Of a stretch of DNA of 64,000 nt, positions 12,101-22,805 are shown one piece after another. Positions within the stretch are counted from its first letter, which is position 1, and each line of letters starts with the position of its first letter. A program made the position numbers and the translations under genes. This DNA is from Dipteris shenzhenensis (Eukaryota; Polypodiophyta; Polypodiopsida; Gleicheniales), in NCBI GenBank assembly GCA_047967505.1, contig CM106540.1. One strand, given 5' to 3'. The notes under the pieces were generated by a model, which was not told the origin of the DNA, ran no database searches, and saw only the letters and a program-made list of their open reading frames with translations.

Positions 12101-12487
12101 CAAGGAAGGGGATTGGGTACTTTTAATGTTTGAGAAAGCTAGGCTCTGCAAGCTTAAAGGTAAACAGAAAGTGTATGCAAAGTTATCTTTCAGGTACTGT
12201 GGCCCTTTCAGGGTTACAGAAAGAATAAATGAGGTTGCATACAGGTTGGCATTGCCAGAGCATTGGAGGATTCACAATGCATTCCATGTGAGTCTTCTAA
12301 AGAAATTCCAGGGGCGAGAGCCTACAGAGCCAATATCATAGGATCCACCAAAAGTGGACGAGTCGGAGGAGGTCCTCCAGCCAGAGCAGATTGTGTACCA
12401 TACTGTACGCAAAGTGTAAAACTCAAGAATTATACGGCATTGGATGCCAAGTGGATGGATGAAGACATGTTGTCCGATCATCCATAG
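9161..12487 (+). pseudogene. Gypsy B pol: protease, RT, RNase H, integrase, chromodomain-like tail
   Basis: The aspartic protease has FDPGATDNFIS near 9298 (D-P-G-A active site). RT follows with [33 protein letters not shown] and FFDDIIVF (about 10307-10330). RNase H has DVDCDACGECVGAALH and TDHQSLRYFLTQT. Integrase has the H-H-C-C finger (CHAPPYAGHRGI to CLMCQKVK, about 11280-11415) and a D,D,E core (AMDFIFDLP, IVSDRDSRM, HPQTDGQSEVAN). The C-terminus near 12370-12470 resembles a decayed chromodomain. Defects: frameshifts near 9910-10060, 10585 and 12040; TAG stops at about 10777 and 11467 where gypsy E has glutamine. Reverse transcription and integration functions are therefore lost. Confidence 0.85.
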
Positions 12488-12530
12488 CTTTTTGATGTTT
12501 ACAAGGAAGCTTTTCAGTTGAGGTCAACAG

Positions 12531-12547
12531 AAAAGAAGCCGAGGGGA
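12531..12547 (+). other. Gypsy B polypurine tract
   Basis: AAAAGAAGCCGAGGGGA directly precedes the TG of the 3' LTR; it would prime plus-strand DNA synthesis. Confidence 0.75.
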
Positions 12548-13449
12548 TGTCACCACAATGTAAATATCCTAAGTCAAAGTATAGCTGACCATTTATCTGA
12601 TCATAATTAAAGAGTTTTTATATGTGTTAATTATGGTCAAAGAATTGATTACAGTCAAAGATACTTGACTCTGGTCAAGTAAGCCTGACTTTGGTCGGGG
12701 AGACTTGGTTTATTACCAAGAGGATTAACTGTGGTTAACTAGAGAACCACAGAGCTGACTACGGTCAGAGAGTGTTGACTTCAGTCAACGAGACTTGGCA
12801 TGCGCCAAGAGGATTAACTACGGTTAACCAAGATGTGTCAACTTCGGTTGGAGAGTTGTGCCAACTTCGGTTGGAGAGACTTGATTATAATTAAGGCGCC
12901 TCGATCCTTGGTTAAAGCTCCTTAATTATAATCAAGAGTGTTGACTCCGGTCAACCAGAGAATAAAGATATTTATATATATTTGCTATATGTGCACATGT
13001 GTTCAGTGGGGACGCCCACCGTGACTAGAATTAGTCCACAGTGTGTTATTTGCATGGAAAGTGCTAACAATTAATGGGTGCCATGGTGGTGCGCTTTAAT
13101 TAATTGTTGCAGGTACTAGAAGGGTTATTTTCCCGAAGCACTACAGAGCCTAACAAGCATCTAGGAGGTGGCTCGTGTGACTAGGTGCTTCAAAGACTCC
13201 AGAGTTGCCCTTAGTGGCATGTATTAGGACTTAGTCTAGATTTTAGACAAGTGGCATGTTGCGAATTTGAAATGAGCTTGAAGCTCTTGTAATAATAATT
13301 CACGTTGGGGGGGTCCAGCCCGACATGTTGTCTTGGGCCCTAGCTGTGTGTAGAGAGAGGGAGAGAGAGAGGGAGAAAGAGAGCTCTCATGAGAGTGTTT
13401 CTGCAGTAAATTATGAGCGTGAGGTTCCATGAGAGAGCAAGTGATTGTA
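12548..13449 (+). repeat. Gypsy B 3' LTR, 902 bp
   Basis: Starts TGTCACCACAATG after the PPT and ends GTGATTGTA, matching CGATTGCA at the end of the 5' LTR. The first 440 bases hold about ten TTGAC or GTCAA words, often as facing pairs. The outer end is about 47 bases shorter than in gypsy E LTRs. A deletion near 13300 removed roughly 70 bases relative to the 5' LTR. Confidence 0.85.
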
Positions 13450-14725
13450 GTTATCCTACATGCCCACAATCTCAACTCTCTACCGAAAAAGAGAGCTATC
13501 TAGACGCTAGAGCATGATGTGGTCATCGGATATGTTAGGGTTCATTAGGATGACCCTAGCTCTGGGAACCCTTGGGTCAGGTAGGTGCTTGCACACTCCA
13601 AGTGAGCCAATTTTAGAGCTAGCACGAGAAATGACTGCTACCATGTGTGAATGTTACTTTGTAAGTCACTATAGGTATTGAATGAGGCATGCATCTCATG
13701 AAGGATGGGTGGAAGATTTTGTAGGTGGTCCTTCAAAAATCTTAAGCATTGTGAGCTAACAAAATTCTTCAGCTGCATAGGTACACGTATATGTATAAAT
13801 ACAAAACAAGTAAGCATGTGTGTGAGTGGCATGAATGCCTATCTCCCTTTAGAGGTAGATCTGGTCACTCGAGACCTCTACAAGGCACATTAGGATTAAA
13901 GGAATTAACTACAAATACCATCTTTAAGACAGTCAACTGCTGCTAGCTGTAGAAGCATACTCTTTCCTCTAGAATAACAGGCCATACATCAATCAAAGAA
14001 CATCAGCCACAGAACAGCTTGAGAAAAGGGGACACAGGGCTGCAGGAAATTATGCATAGTATGCTAAGTACCCACATATTTTTCTATAAGATAGTTTGAT
14101 GCACACGGCATGACAGTTTGACCTTCTGTGCAGTTTAGACTCTTTTGCTGAAGCATAATATGCCCAAACTGATCCTCTAAAAACAAAACACAGTGTGCAG
14201 TTTCAATCTCATAATAGACACTCATAAGGTTGAAACTATAAACTCCATCACGCATAGCAAGGACTAGCTACTATGACATCCCCACAGTCTGACGTGATCA
14301 GCGCCCAACAGTGGGTGTAGACCATATCATAAACATATTCTCTCACACATACAAATCCACACACCCACACATACTTGAGCATTCATGTATACAAAGGTCT
14401 TCATACAAAGTTTCTATTGGCACTCCGAAGGTGAAGGGCATGACAAAGGCTAGCACTAAAGGAGGAGGGTAATCAAAGTCCACATTTTCTTCATTCAAGC
14501 TACAACTGCTTGTGAAGACTATATTAATTCCATGAACCAGATGAAAATTATAGGGAGGGAGACATTTTACTGTTCCATTGTATGTTTTGAATTTATTGAT
14601 TTCTTTATAGACTTTCTTGTGTTCTCTCAAGCTAGTTAGTTTCTTTGTAGATATCCTTGTTTAAAACAATAAAATTAAAGTCTCCAACATTTCTCAAGTT
14701 TGTTAGCGTGATCTATGGACCACAG
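13450..14725. other. Intergenic or upstream intron sequence
   Basis: No gene or complete element is visible. Bases 13490-13610 resemble 18375-18470 (shared GAGCATGATGTGGTCAT...GATATGTTAGGGT), a piece of the LINE ORF1 region. The rest is AT-rich and may be the preceding intron of the host gene. No further ATRX-like exon was recognised here. Confidence 0.4.
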
Positions 14726-14816
14726 AAGGAAAGAAAAGAGACGGAAAAGGCTACGACGAATAATTGACGACGATGAACTTGAAGAATCAACAAAAATGAA
14801 ACAAGCGCTCGAAAAG
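14726..14816 (+). CDS. Exon of an ATRX-like SNF2 chromatin remodeler (partial)
   Basis: In frame (codons start at 14727) the exon reads a basic stretch, RKEKRRKRLRR, then IIDDDELEESTKMKQALEK, ending at a GT donor (AG/GTAATG). Spliced in phase 0 to the exon at 53660 it continues ERKERLDRL. An acidic D-E-L-x-E-x-T-K motif followed by a helical EK-E-R-x-E-R-L segment precedes the ATP-binding helicase lobe in plant ATRX (SNF2 family; H3.3 deposition at heterochromatin in the nucleus). An in-frame TGA at 14709 shows the exon starts later; CACAG/AA at 14725 is the likely acceptor, with a second AG three bases on. Family assignment is by recollection of conserved positions, not a search. Confidence 0.7.
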
Positions 14817-15074
14817 GTAATGCCAATTCTTATAGTGGCTTAAACACAAGATGGCAGTTCCAGGAGTCTAATTGTCGAGATTACATATCAGGATATACTT
14901 AAATGAGAAAGGATCCCTTGGTATTGGTAATGGTCTATAGTGATAATGGATTTTTATATATGAATCTACTATGGGTTGTTGGATTTCAGTATAATTGCTT
15001 GTGTTGCTTAAAGAAATGCCTAAGAAATGTACACGGACAATAGTAGTGCTGACAGCTACTGGCTGTCTTCATTC
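14817..15074. other. Intron sequence with no other feature
   Basis: AT-rich sequence immediately after the splice donor. I see no gene or repeat in it. Confidence 0.5.
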
Positions 15075-16386
15075 CAATTAAAGGATGACCCCTAGATAAG
15101 TGTATGATGAAACTACCTCAACAGGGGACCCATCAAATGTGAATGCTCATCGCGCATGACGACTCGAGATGTTTTGAAGACCATAAGCTTGGTTTTACCC
15201 AAGTTGACCTTCAAATCATGAGACTCACAAAAGGATTGTAGTGCATCCAAGTGTCTCTAGAGCCCCTCTGTTGAGGAAGACAAGAGAGCCACGTCATCTG
15301 CATAAAGTAATATCCGGATCAGTGTGCCCGCGAGAGAGCAGCCTACCCCACCCTATGCCTGCATCACTGTCTCGAGCTCGTCGATGTAGAGGCCAAACAA
15401 GGTGGGTGATAATGGGCACTCTTGTTTGACCCCGCTCATGATCTCGTCTGTCGATCCAGATCCTGTCCGGACTCTGCCTGAGACTCGCTCTTAAAGTGCC
15501 ATGATCGCCCAAATGATCTCCTGGTCGTAACCCAGATCATGTTAGGCGTCGTATGAGGTGGGCTTTCGCAACGGTGTCAAATGCCTTGGAGAAATCCACA
15601 AAGCAACATTAAACCCTCTGCTTTCGTGCCCTCCTCCTCGATGATACATCTGAGCGCGAGTATGTGGTCCATGGTCCCATGATACCCCCTAAAACTGGCC
15701 TGTCCCGCTGTTCTTAGTCCTTGATACTCCACAAATTTGCTGACCTCAGAATCAAGTACTGATGCATAAATCTTGGACATGACATGTCCAATCATAATGG
15801 TCCTGTAGTTCTCGGGGTTCATGGGATCCCCTGGTGTGTGGATGGGTGAGATAGTGTTGATGCTCCAGGTGCGTGGAAACCCCAAGCAAACGGCTTCATA
15901 AAATAGCTTGGCTAAGATCGGGGCTAGGAGGTTAATCCCATATGCAATGAACTCAGTGCATAGTCCCTCATGATCCTTCGCTCGGTCATTATGAAGTTTC
16001 ATTACGGCATCCTTTACCCCCCCCCCCCCTTAGTGAAGAGGGTGCAGGATGTGGGGCGTGGCATATGTGATAAGTTAGGGGCTGGCTGATTTGGGATATT
16101 ATAGAGCGTGCGTGCATAATCAGATCACACCTGAGTGTCAGTGAGTGGTGGGAGGGACCGTCCCTCTAGAAATCTCTGCCAGAAGTCCTTAGAGTTGTTA
16201 TTGAACAGAATGTTCAATAGCTCCTTCTCGTTCCGACGTATGAAGTCAAGTTTCTTCCTACATACCAGACAGGGGTACTCGCGTATCGTCTTTGGTTCGC
16301 TCGGAAGGCTGTTTTTTGTTTCGAATTTGAGTTGACGGCGTAAAGCCTTACACTCATCATCGTACCATCTATTACAGGGTACGGTC
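15075..16386 (-). pseudogene. LINE copy 1: RT region, truncated
   Basis: Reading leftward, the endonuclease-RT linker (16080-16380, with WYDDECK-like coding near 16350) is followed by the RT entry (KLHNDRAKDHEGLC, LLAPILAKLFYEAVCLGF, NYRTIMIGHVMSKIYASVLD, 16002-15720) and later RT blocks to about 15150 (NLGKTK-like). A frameshift near 15600 and stops break it. A run of about 13 C at 16017-16030 sits where copies 2 and 3 have 6-7. The clade differs from the plus-strand LINE at 4412-6405; the GVKQGCPLSP and YADD motifs of the related copy at 58290 suggest a non-L1 group, undetermined. Confidence 0.75.
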
Positions 16387-16627
16387 TCAGGAGGTGGTGG
16401 GCGGGTGGAGCGGGTGGGGGAGGGGGAGGGAATGGGAGAGAGGAAAGAAGGGGGAATGGAATAGGAGAGAGGAGGGAGTAGAAAAGAGAGGAGGAAGAGG
16501 GGAGATTAGGAGAACAAAATGAGAGAGAGGAGGGAAATGAGGGAGAATGGACTGGGAAGGAGGAGAGAGAGGTAGAAGGGATAATGGAATGGGAGAGAGG
16601 AGGAGAGAAGAATGGAAAGTAGGCGGG
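16387..16627 (+). repeat. Polypurine (GGA/GA-rich) tract, about 240 bp
   Basis: Almost uninterrupted purines on the plus strand, irregular mixtures of GGGAGA, GGAATGGGAGAGA and GAGGAGG. It separates LINE copies 1 and 2 and could be an expanded LINE tail. Confidence 0.85.
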
Positions 16628-18560
16628 CTTGCATTGTGAGTCTCATCGTGAAGATAGGGCTAGAGAATAGAATCCCAAGTATTTGTATGACAAGACAATC
16701 TCAAACAGCAATCCATCAAAAGTAACTGCTCTCTCGGCAGAGCTGCCTAGGACGTGTTGAAGATCATGATCTTGGTTTTACCAAGGTTGACCTTCAAGTC
16801 ATGGGACTCACAAAAAGCCAGTAGTGCATCTAGGTGTCTTTGGAACCTCATTGCAGAGGAAGATAAAAGTACCACGTTGTCATCATATAATAGAATCTGG
16901 AGCGAGGAGCCGGCAAGAGAGCATCCAGCTCCCCCTAGGGTCCCCATAAAGGACTCAAGCTCATCTATATAAAGGCCAAATAAGGTCGGAGAAAGCGAGC
17001 AGCATTGTTTGACCCCAATGGTGCTCATGATCTGATTCGTCCACCTACTGCCTGTCTGAACCCTATCGGAGACCCTCTCGTAATGCCATAACAGCCTAGA
17101 CAATGTCCTGGCCATAACCTAACTCTTGTAACCGCCTAATGAGGCATGCTTGTGGCACTGTAAAGGCTTTACGGAAATTCACAAAGCAGCAATAGACCCT
17201 CTGCTTCTGTGCCCTGGCCTACTCTGCCTTCCCCTCTGCACTGAGTCCCTGCATCTCTGCAAAGTGGTTGACCTTCGTGTCAAGTATTGAGGCATATATC
17301 TTGGACATGACATGCCCGATCATGATGGTCCTGTAGTTTTCTGGGCTCATGGGATCCCCTGCCTTGTGAATAGGTGTGATGGTGTCAAGGATCCACGTGT
17401 GTGGGAAAGAGAGGCAACCTACCTCATTGAAGAGCTTTGCTGGGATCAGCAGGGCTAGGATGTCAATCCTGTATGCAACAGACTCACTGCATAAACCCTC
17501 ATGATCTTTCGCTCGGTCATTATGAAGCTTCTTTACTGTGTACTTGACACCCCCCTTACTGAATAGAGTGCAGGAGGTAGGTCGTGGTATGGACAAAAGG
17601 TCCAGGGTGGGCTGATTAGGGATATCATATAATGTGCGGGTGTAATTGTGCCAAAGCTAGGTATCAGTGAGTGGTGAGGGGGGCCACTGTTAAAGGAAGC
17701 CCCGCCAAAAGTCCTTGGAGTTTTTGCTAAGCAAAGTGTTCAATAATTCCTTCTTGTTTCGACGGATCAACGCTTGTTTCTTCCGGCGAACTAGACGACT
17801 GTACTCGTGTAGCGTGCTTGTTTCGCTTGGGAGGCCATGCTTGGTCTCAAATCAGAGTTGGTGGCGAAAAGCCTTACACTCGTCATCGTACCAGCTGTTG
17901 CATGGCATAGAACCAAGAGGCGGTGGACGAGTAGAGCGTGCGGTGTACGTGAAAGTGTGAAGGGCAGCCTTGTGCAGTGAACGGCTAATGAGAGCGGCAC
18001 GTTCCTCTAGAGGGGTATGTGGTCAATGTAAGTGAGCAATATATAGAGCCATGCGGAGTATTTTGGTGAGAGGTTGTGATCAAAGTGTATGTCGTGGTCC
18101 CACTTGGTGTGTATGTGGTGGTGTGGAAACCCTTCTCACTGTAACTGGGACCCGACGAGGGGCGTCAGAAGCAGGACGTACAATCGGTGGCGGTACTGAA
18201 GGGCGAGGTCGAGTAGAAGCCGTGCCAGAAGCTTTCTTGTGTCTTTTCTTCTTTTCAAGGCAATCTTTGGCAAAGTGTCCATAGGTCCTGCAAATATGAC
18301 ACTGGTCTTGCCTGCGCGCTATCTCGACTTTGGCGAAAGAGTGATCCATTCGGACGCTGCTCCGACTCTTTGGTGAAAGAGTGATCCATCCAGATGCTTG
18401 AGCATGATGTGGTCATCAGATATGTTAGGGTCAGGGACAATGACCCTCTAGGAATCCCATCTGATCCGGTTGCCTCTGCAGCAGCTGAAGAAGGCAAACC
18501 AGGGAGGGGGTGGGATCTCGGCAACCACTGCAAAGCAAGCTACAATCATTGCGAGGAGCT
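16628..18560 (-). pseudogene. LINE copy 2: ORF1 zinc knuckle, linker and RT
   Basis: Reading leftward: an ORF1-like region with a CCHC knuckle, CHICRTYGHFAKDC (about 18294-18255), and a Pro/Arg-rich tail; an endonuclease-RT linker (17960-17650, RRKKQALIRRNKKELL); RT entry (KKLHNDRAKDHEGLC, 17535); and RT core to about 16750. The catalytic block reads LLYDDNVVLL where the related copy has LLYADDVALL, so one catalytic Asp is Asn, and GVKQGCPLSP is GVKQCCSLSP. Most of the endonuclease is missing between ORF1 and linker. Frameshifts and stops make it inactive. Confidence 0.75.
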
Positions 18561-18984
18561 AATGATACACTTGTGGCAGACCTGGAAATCTAATAAAGAG
18601 AGATGTCATGTGCTTGTCCTCCTCTATTGGGTCAAATCCAAGAGAGAAGGGTTTGAGAAAAATTTTCCTGGAACCAAGTGCTAATGGGGTGGCACTCAGC
18701 ACGGTGGTTGAGCTCCATGAGCATCAAAAGCCACCTGAGAGAAATTTCGTCCCAAAGTCAAACGTCATTGAGGTGAATGGCGAGGTCCAAAGATAAAGCC
18801 ATTAGCATCCAGTCCCTAGCCTGCGTCCGGGAAGGGTGAGACCCATGATGAGTGCAAAAATTGTGGTTGAGCTCTCAGCTCCACATCCTTTTGCAACTGT
18901 TGCAGCTCGTCTTTTGAGAAGATACACGTTCTGGCAGCTGGTGGGAGTGTACATGGATTGACTGAATTGGAAGCCATTCGTCAA
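18561..18984. other. Stretch with no recognised gene
   Basis: Between two LINE pieces. Short open frames occur on both strands without family resemblance; likely LINE 5' UTR or 3' UTR sequence. Confidence 0.35.
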
Positions 18985-19630
18985 TCAAGGGTGGAAGGCC
19001 TACTTAAACCATTGGAGGATCTGTCTGTCGTTAGAAGGGGGAAAGGAAAGCAGAGAAGAGGGGCTGAAGGCAGCTGGAAAATACCAGGAGTGTAGGGCAG
19101 AAATTAAAGTTTCAGAAATGAGAGCTGTGCCTTGGCAACCACTGAGAAAAACCTTGGAAAGAACTGAAGCAAATGCTGTTGAAGGGACGGCAAATGTAGC
19201 AAATAATGTATGGCCTGAAGATCCATGTTGGGTAGTAATACTCTTCCTCTCGAAAATCCGGAGGTTACATTTGATGTGCTCCCATCTTCGCGCGAAAAGA
19301 GAGAAAGTGGGATAGTATCTTGGAGCTATCTCTGAAGAGACAGAAGCAGCGCCCTCGGATCTCATAGTACACTGGGTCCGGAAGGTGTGTAGCTGCAACA
19401 GGACGTCCTCACGTATGACATGGTGAGCCTTATGATACCCAAGTGGGAGAAACGATGCATCAATGCTGTACTGGAAGGGAGTGAGACTATCCATGTGAAG
19501 CTCCAATCTCTCAAACCACCCGTTTGTATGTGCATACCAGCATCTCTGGTCGCCTGCACGGCTGCTAGGGCCATAGACGAGGATAGGGCTAATCATGGTA
19601 GTCTACGACATTCTGAAGTGTAGTCTTCGT
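18985..19630 (-). pseudogene. LINE C-terminal region fragment
   Basis: A 198-residue minus-strand frame (19596-19000). Its start, with AGDQRCWYAHTNGWFERLEL and TPFQYSIDASF, is clearly homologous to 57813-57630 in LINE copy 3 (AGDQRCWFARKERWFEGLGL, PPFQYSIDALF). It therefore corresponds to the poorly conserved region between RT and the terminal zinc-binding domain. No RT or zinc motif is included. Confidence 0.65.
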
Positions 19631-19636
19631 TTTCTT

Positions 19637-19870
19637 TGACACGCTATAGATATCGAAGGAAAAAGAAGGAAGCAAGAGAGTTGGAGCAAAACGTGAGTTG
19701 AACAGAGAATGAACAACTACAAAGAAGAAAAGGTTTTGTCTAAGTGAATAAACCTTATCCTAACCACGAACTATAGTTAGGGGGAAAAACCTCCAGTGAG
19801 GGAAAAGTGCCCCTAACCCACTTATTACATTACATTGGTCACTGCCTAGAATATGGCAATAATTCTAACA
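19637..19870 (-). repeat. 3' LTR of a copia G-family remnant
   Basis: The right end TTCTAACA is the inverse of the TGTTAGAATTATTGC start of copia G LTRs, and CATTACATTGGTCACTG matches inside. A PPT on the minus strand (GCAAGGGGGG) follows at 19871-19880. The left border is uncertain; TGACACG at 19637 is the best guess. Confidence 0.65.
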
Positions 19871-19911
19871 CCCCCCTTGCAGTGCCAATGTGATGATGTA
19901 CAAGGAAATGA

Positions 19912-20515
19912 TCAATCACCAAAAGGAGATAAATTAAGGGCTCTGCGAAATGCCTCAAACTTTTCATGTAGAAGTGCTTTGGTGAAGATGTCTGCAACAT
20001 TGTCATGTGTTGACACATAGATCATACTGATCTCCCTTGCATGTAACTTCTCTCTGACATAATGATAATAAACCTCAATGTGCTTCGTGTGAGCATGAAA
20101 GAAATAATTCTTTGCAATTGCTATAGCACTCTGACTATCAGTGAGAATTGGAGAAGGACCCTCCAATGAAAGGTGAAGATCAGCAAGTAAGTGGTGTAGC
20201 TTCTATGAAAGCTGCCCTGTACTCAGCTTCACATGAGGAAGTAGCCACAGTAGATTGTTTCTTACTTAGCCAAGAAATGCAAGCATGTCCCAAAAAGAAA
20301 CAATTACCACTTGTGGACTGCCTAGTGTCATATCTCCAGCCCAATCCGAGTCACTGTACGCATGCATCTGCAAGTCACTCCCCCTGGGAAACATCAAGCT
20401 ATAAGACTTTTTGCCTTGCGAGTAACGAAAGATGCGTTTTACAGCCTGCCAATGTGCTGCCTTTGGGCTGTTCATATATCTGCTCACCTGTGATACTTCA
20501 AGCTGAATATTGGGC
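19912..20515 (-). pseudogene. Copia RT/RNase H remnant (copia G family)
   Basis: Minus-strand pieces encode SQVSRYMNSP..HWQAVKRIFRY, SYSLMFPRGSDLQMHAYSDSDWAGD (20500-20330) and then LTDSQSAIAIAKNYFFHAHTKHIEVYYHYVREKLHA to the C-terminus at 19915. These match the end of copia G pol nearly residue for residue. Frames change near 20330 and 20200. RT proper is absent; the remnant joins a gypsy gag scrap near 20515. Confidence 0.8.
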
Positions 20516-20860
20516 CGTGTATTGCACAAATGAAAATGAGGCATCCTACAGCCCTTTGGTGTTACTTTTATTTTTACTCCAATGGTGGTACTTGGTTTAG
20601 GAGTCTCAATTGGCTTCGCCTGCTTGGCTTGACCACTAGGCTGTGAGGCACTTCCTTTGCTAATCCACTTCTTCTTAAACCCAGTTTTCTTCGGGTACTC
20701 ATACCGAGTCCCAACCTGCATAAACCCACTTGGTCTGTTCCCTTTGGCATCCTCATACTTCAGGGCTATGGCAATTATTTCATTTAACGTGTTTGCATAC
20801 TTAGCCCGAACTTCCATCTTGATCCGATCATTCAGTCTAAAGATAAAATCTTTTCCCTAG
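20516..20860 (-). pseudogene. Gag-like fragment of another LTR element
   Basis: The minus strand encodes MEVRAKYANTLNEIIAIALK followed by a Lys/Gln-rich stretch (KKTGFKKKWISKG). The first part fits the C-terminal edge of a Retrotrans_gag domain. It is fused in frame to the copia RNase H remnant, giving a 183-codon chimeric frame with no plausible function. Confidence 0.5.
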
Positions 20861-20878
20861 ACTGACTGAGGTAGAGGT

Positions 20879-21236
20879 TCATAAACTTTCATTACACAGA
20901 GAGCTCGCTGGCCAAGCCTTCCTGCACCTTCGTGACCTGATGCTCTGATATGCCTTATTATCCTTCCGTCTTCGGCACCGAATCGTCAAGTTAAACTCCT
21001 GCATGAGTTCTGCCCACCTAGCTTTGCGGCCTCTCAAGTCAGGTTGTTTACAAAAATGTTTCAGAGTATCATGATCAAAATCAACATAAAGCTCTGATAC
21101 CAAATGATACGGCTAAACCATTAACGCCAACTTTTCTTGCAAATCACGGGCGTAGGCACAACTATGTTCCACCCAACCAACCCCTACTGTAGCAAGTGCC
21201 AAAAGATACGTAAGTAGGAAAAACTTGCATGCTACG
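20879..21236 (-). mobile_element. Deleted gypsy scrap: RNase H piece, PBS and LTR end
   Basis: GCTCTGATACCA at 21091-21102 is a minus-strand PBS, followed by an LTR end starting TGATACGGC at 21105. Leftward, only about 15 bases after the PBS, the minus strand encodes DHDTLKHFCKQPDLRGRKARW, an RNase H block of a gypsy element. Leader, gag, protease and RT are therefore deleted. The LTR part (21105 to about 21236) is short and joins gypsy C protease. Confidence 0.55.
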
Positions 21237-22557
21237 TCTACATAGTCCTATACATGGATTCAGAGCTTCTCATGATAGGGGTGACAGGAACGACATCTTC
21301 TTGAAACATTTGATTCACATCCAAAGCTCTTCCCAACTCTTCTGTCTTAATCCCAAGCCGTAAGGCTAGCTCTTCGAAAATGAAATTATTTGTAGTCGTT
21401 GGATCAAAGAGAATCAACACATTCTAATCCCTCACTTCACACCAAGAGAGGCAAAGTTCTTTGGCCTTTGGATTGGTCTCTCTCCCCAATACATTGGGGA
21501 TATCTCTGGCCATAGGTCTAGGTGGCTCGTTTGGTCTTCTCTGCTCCCTGGACCGTACGTCTTTTGGGACACTGGGCAGCCACATGCCCCTCTTTTCCAC
21601 GTCGAAAACACTTGCCTTCCTTTCGGAAGGTCTCAATTTGCTCAGGCTTGTAGCAGCTTCTACCCTTGTAAGGTTTTTGGTCTCCCCTGGGTCTCTTTTA
21701 CTGAAAGTCCCTCCATAGAAAGGGTGTAGGTGCTGAATTCTTCATTTCTAGGTGAGGTGGCACCAAAGCTATCTTCCGATATGTCTTTGCCAGTGCCTTT
21801 GAGGAAGAGGGTGGATCCTTCATACGCATAAGTACTGCTACCGAAGCTGAATGCTTCAAGTCTTGTATCTTGGTATTAGGTAGGATGGTGACAATGACCC
21901 TGACTGTAGGTGGTAAACCTGCCCTGTTCTCACAAAGCTGCACCTTATTCAAGATCTCCTAAAAATGCGTGACTTGGATGTAAGCATTCCAAAATTTTTG
22001 ATTGTAAACATCAATCGTCTCCCATGCTTCCATGCGGAGGCCCTCCCAGGCTATGTGTACCTCATCTAGAAAATATTTGGTAAGGAACTGCCTATAGAAT
22101 ATATTCTTGAATCTTTTCCATGTCTTGGGGACAAGTCCATCCAGATTCCACAGATTGGGCACTCTACTACGCATTAGCTGTGATTGTAAGATGCAGACTC
22201 ACCATTCTCAGCTTAGATGCTTCTTGATAGTTTTTGAACCAAAGACCACAGCAAATTGACATATGAACCGTAGGGCCTTTTGTGTTTTCCCTTAAGCCCC
22301 TTGATTGTGACGTGCCTCCTTGTGGCAAAGTTGAGGTTGGCGTTGAAGAACACGTTATGGTCATCTCTTTGGGTTCATAGCCCATCTTGATGCACATCCT
22401 CGCATCCTAGGCCACAAACTAGTTGTAGTTGTAATTATTACCTCTCAGCAACATGAGCTGTGGCCTCTGCCCTTCATCAATTAGTGCGCTTCTCTTAGCT
22501 GTGCCCTTTAGCTTTCTGTTTCTGAACTTTTCCACTAGAAAGAAGATGCTTCCCCTC
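21237..22557 (-). pseudogene. Gypsy C gag-protease remnant, larger part
   Basis: The minus strand encodes the gag core (WKRFKNIFYRQFLTKYF, YNQKFWNAYIQV, 22120-21960), a Lys-rich segment and a degenerate zinc-knuckle region (about 21590), then the protease FDPTTTNNFIFEELALRLG (21412-21350). It is homologous to gypsy B but diverged. Frames change at least four times. It continues at 28527-28642 on the far side of copia D. Confidence 0.75.
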
Positions 22558-22791
22558 TGTTGGGGTAAAGGCACTATGGCCACCCCAGTACAGTTAGTAC
22601 ACTTAAGTACAGTTAGTACTTTTATTGTTAAGTACACTAAGTACGGTGTACTTAGTGTTGTAACCTTATCCATTGATATAAAAGGTTGACTGTGTGCTAG
22701 GGGAGGGACACACATACTTCATTATCCCCACACTCTTGTGTCTACTTGTGTGTCGATGTGCTCTCTCTTTCTCTCTCACTCCCACCTCACA
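22558..22791 (+). repeat. Copia D 5' LTR
   Basis: TGTTGGGGTAAAGG ... CACCTCACA. Contains repeated GTACAGTTAGTAC / AAGTACACTAAGTACGG words upstream of a TATA box and a CT-rich end. Confidence 0.95.
22677..22683 (+). promoter_or_regulatory. TATA box in copia D 5' LTR
   Basis: TATAAAA lies about 120 bases into the LTR with GTAC-rich repeats just upstream; the copy in the 3' LTR is at 28407-28413. Transcription would start in the remaining part of the LTR. Confidence 0.55.
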
Positions 22792-22793
22792 AG

Positions 22794-22805
22794 TGGTATC
22801 AGAGC
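22794..22805 (+). other. Copia D primer-binding site
   Basis: TGGTATCAGAGC three bases after the LTR end, matching tRNA-iMet. Confidence 0.92.

Larger units (their letters stand above)
7559..13449 (+). mobile_element. Gypsy B, nearly complete Ty3/gypsy chromovirus-like element
   Basis: The order is truncated 5' LTR, PBS, gag, protease, RT, RNase H, integrase, chromodomain-like tail, PPT, 3' LTR, all on the plus strand. Domain order (integrase after RNase H) defines Ty3/gypsy. The 5' LTR has lost its first 600 or so bases, so no target-site duplication can be checked. The coding region is broken by several frameshifts and stops, so B is not autonomous now. It belongs to the same family as gypsy E, with near-identical protein stretches. 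It lies just upstream of the first host exon. Confidence 0.85.

Noticed and set aside
22794-22805. tRNA gene fragments at TGGTATCAGAGC sites
   Set aside because: Only the 12-base primer match is present, always beside an LTR end; these are primer-binding sites.
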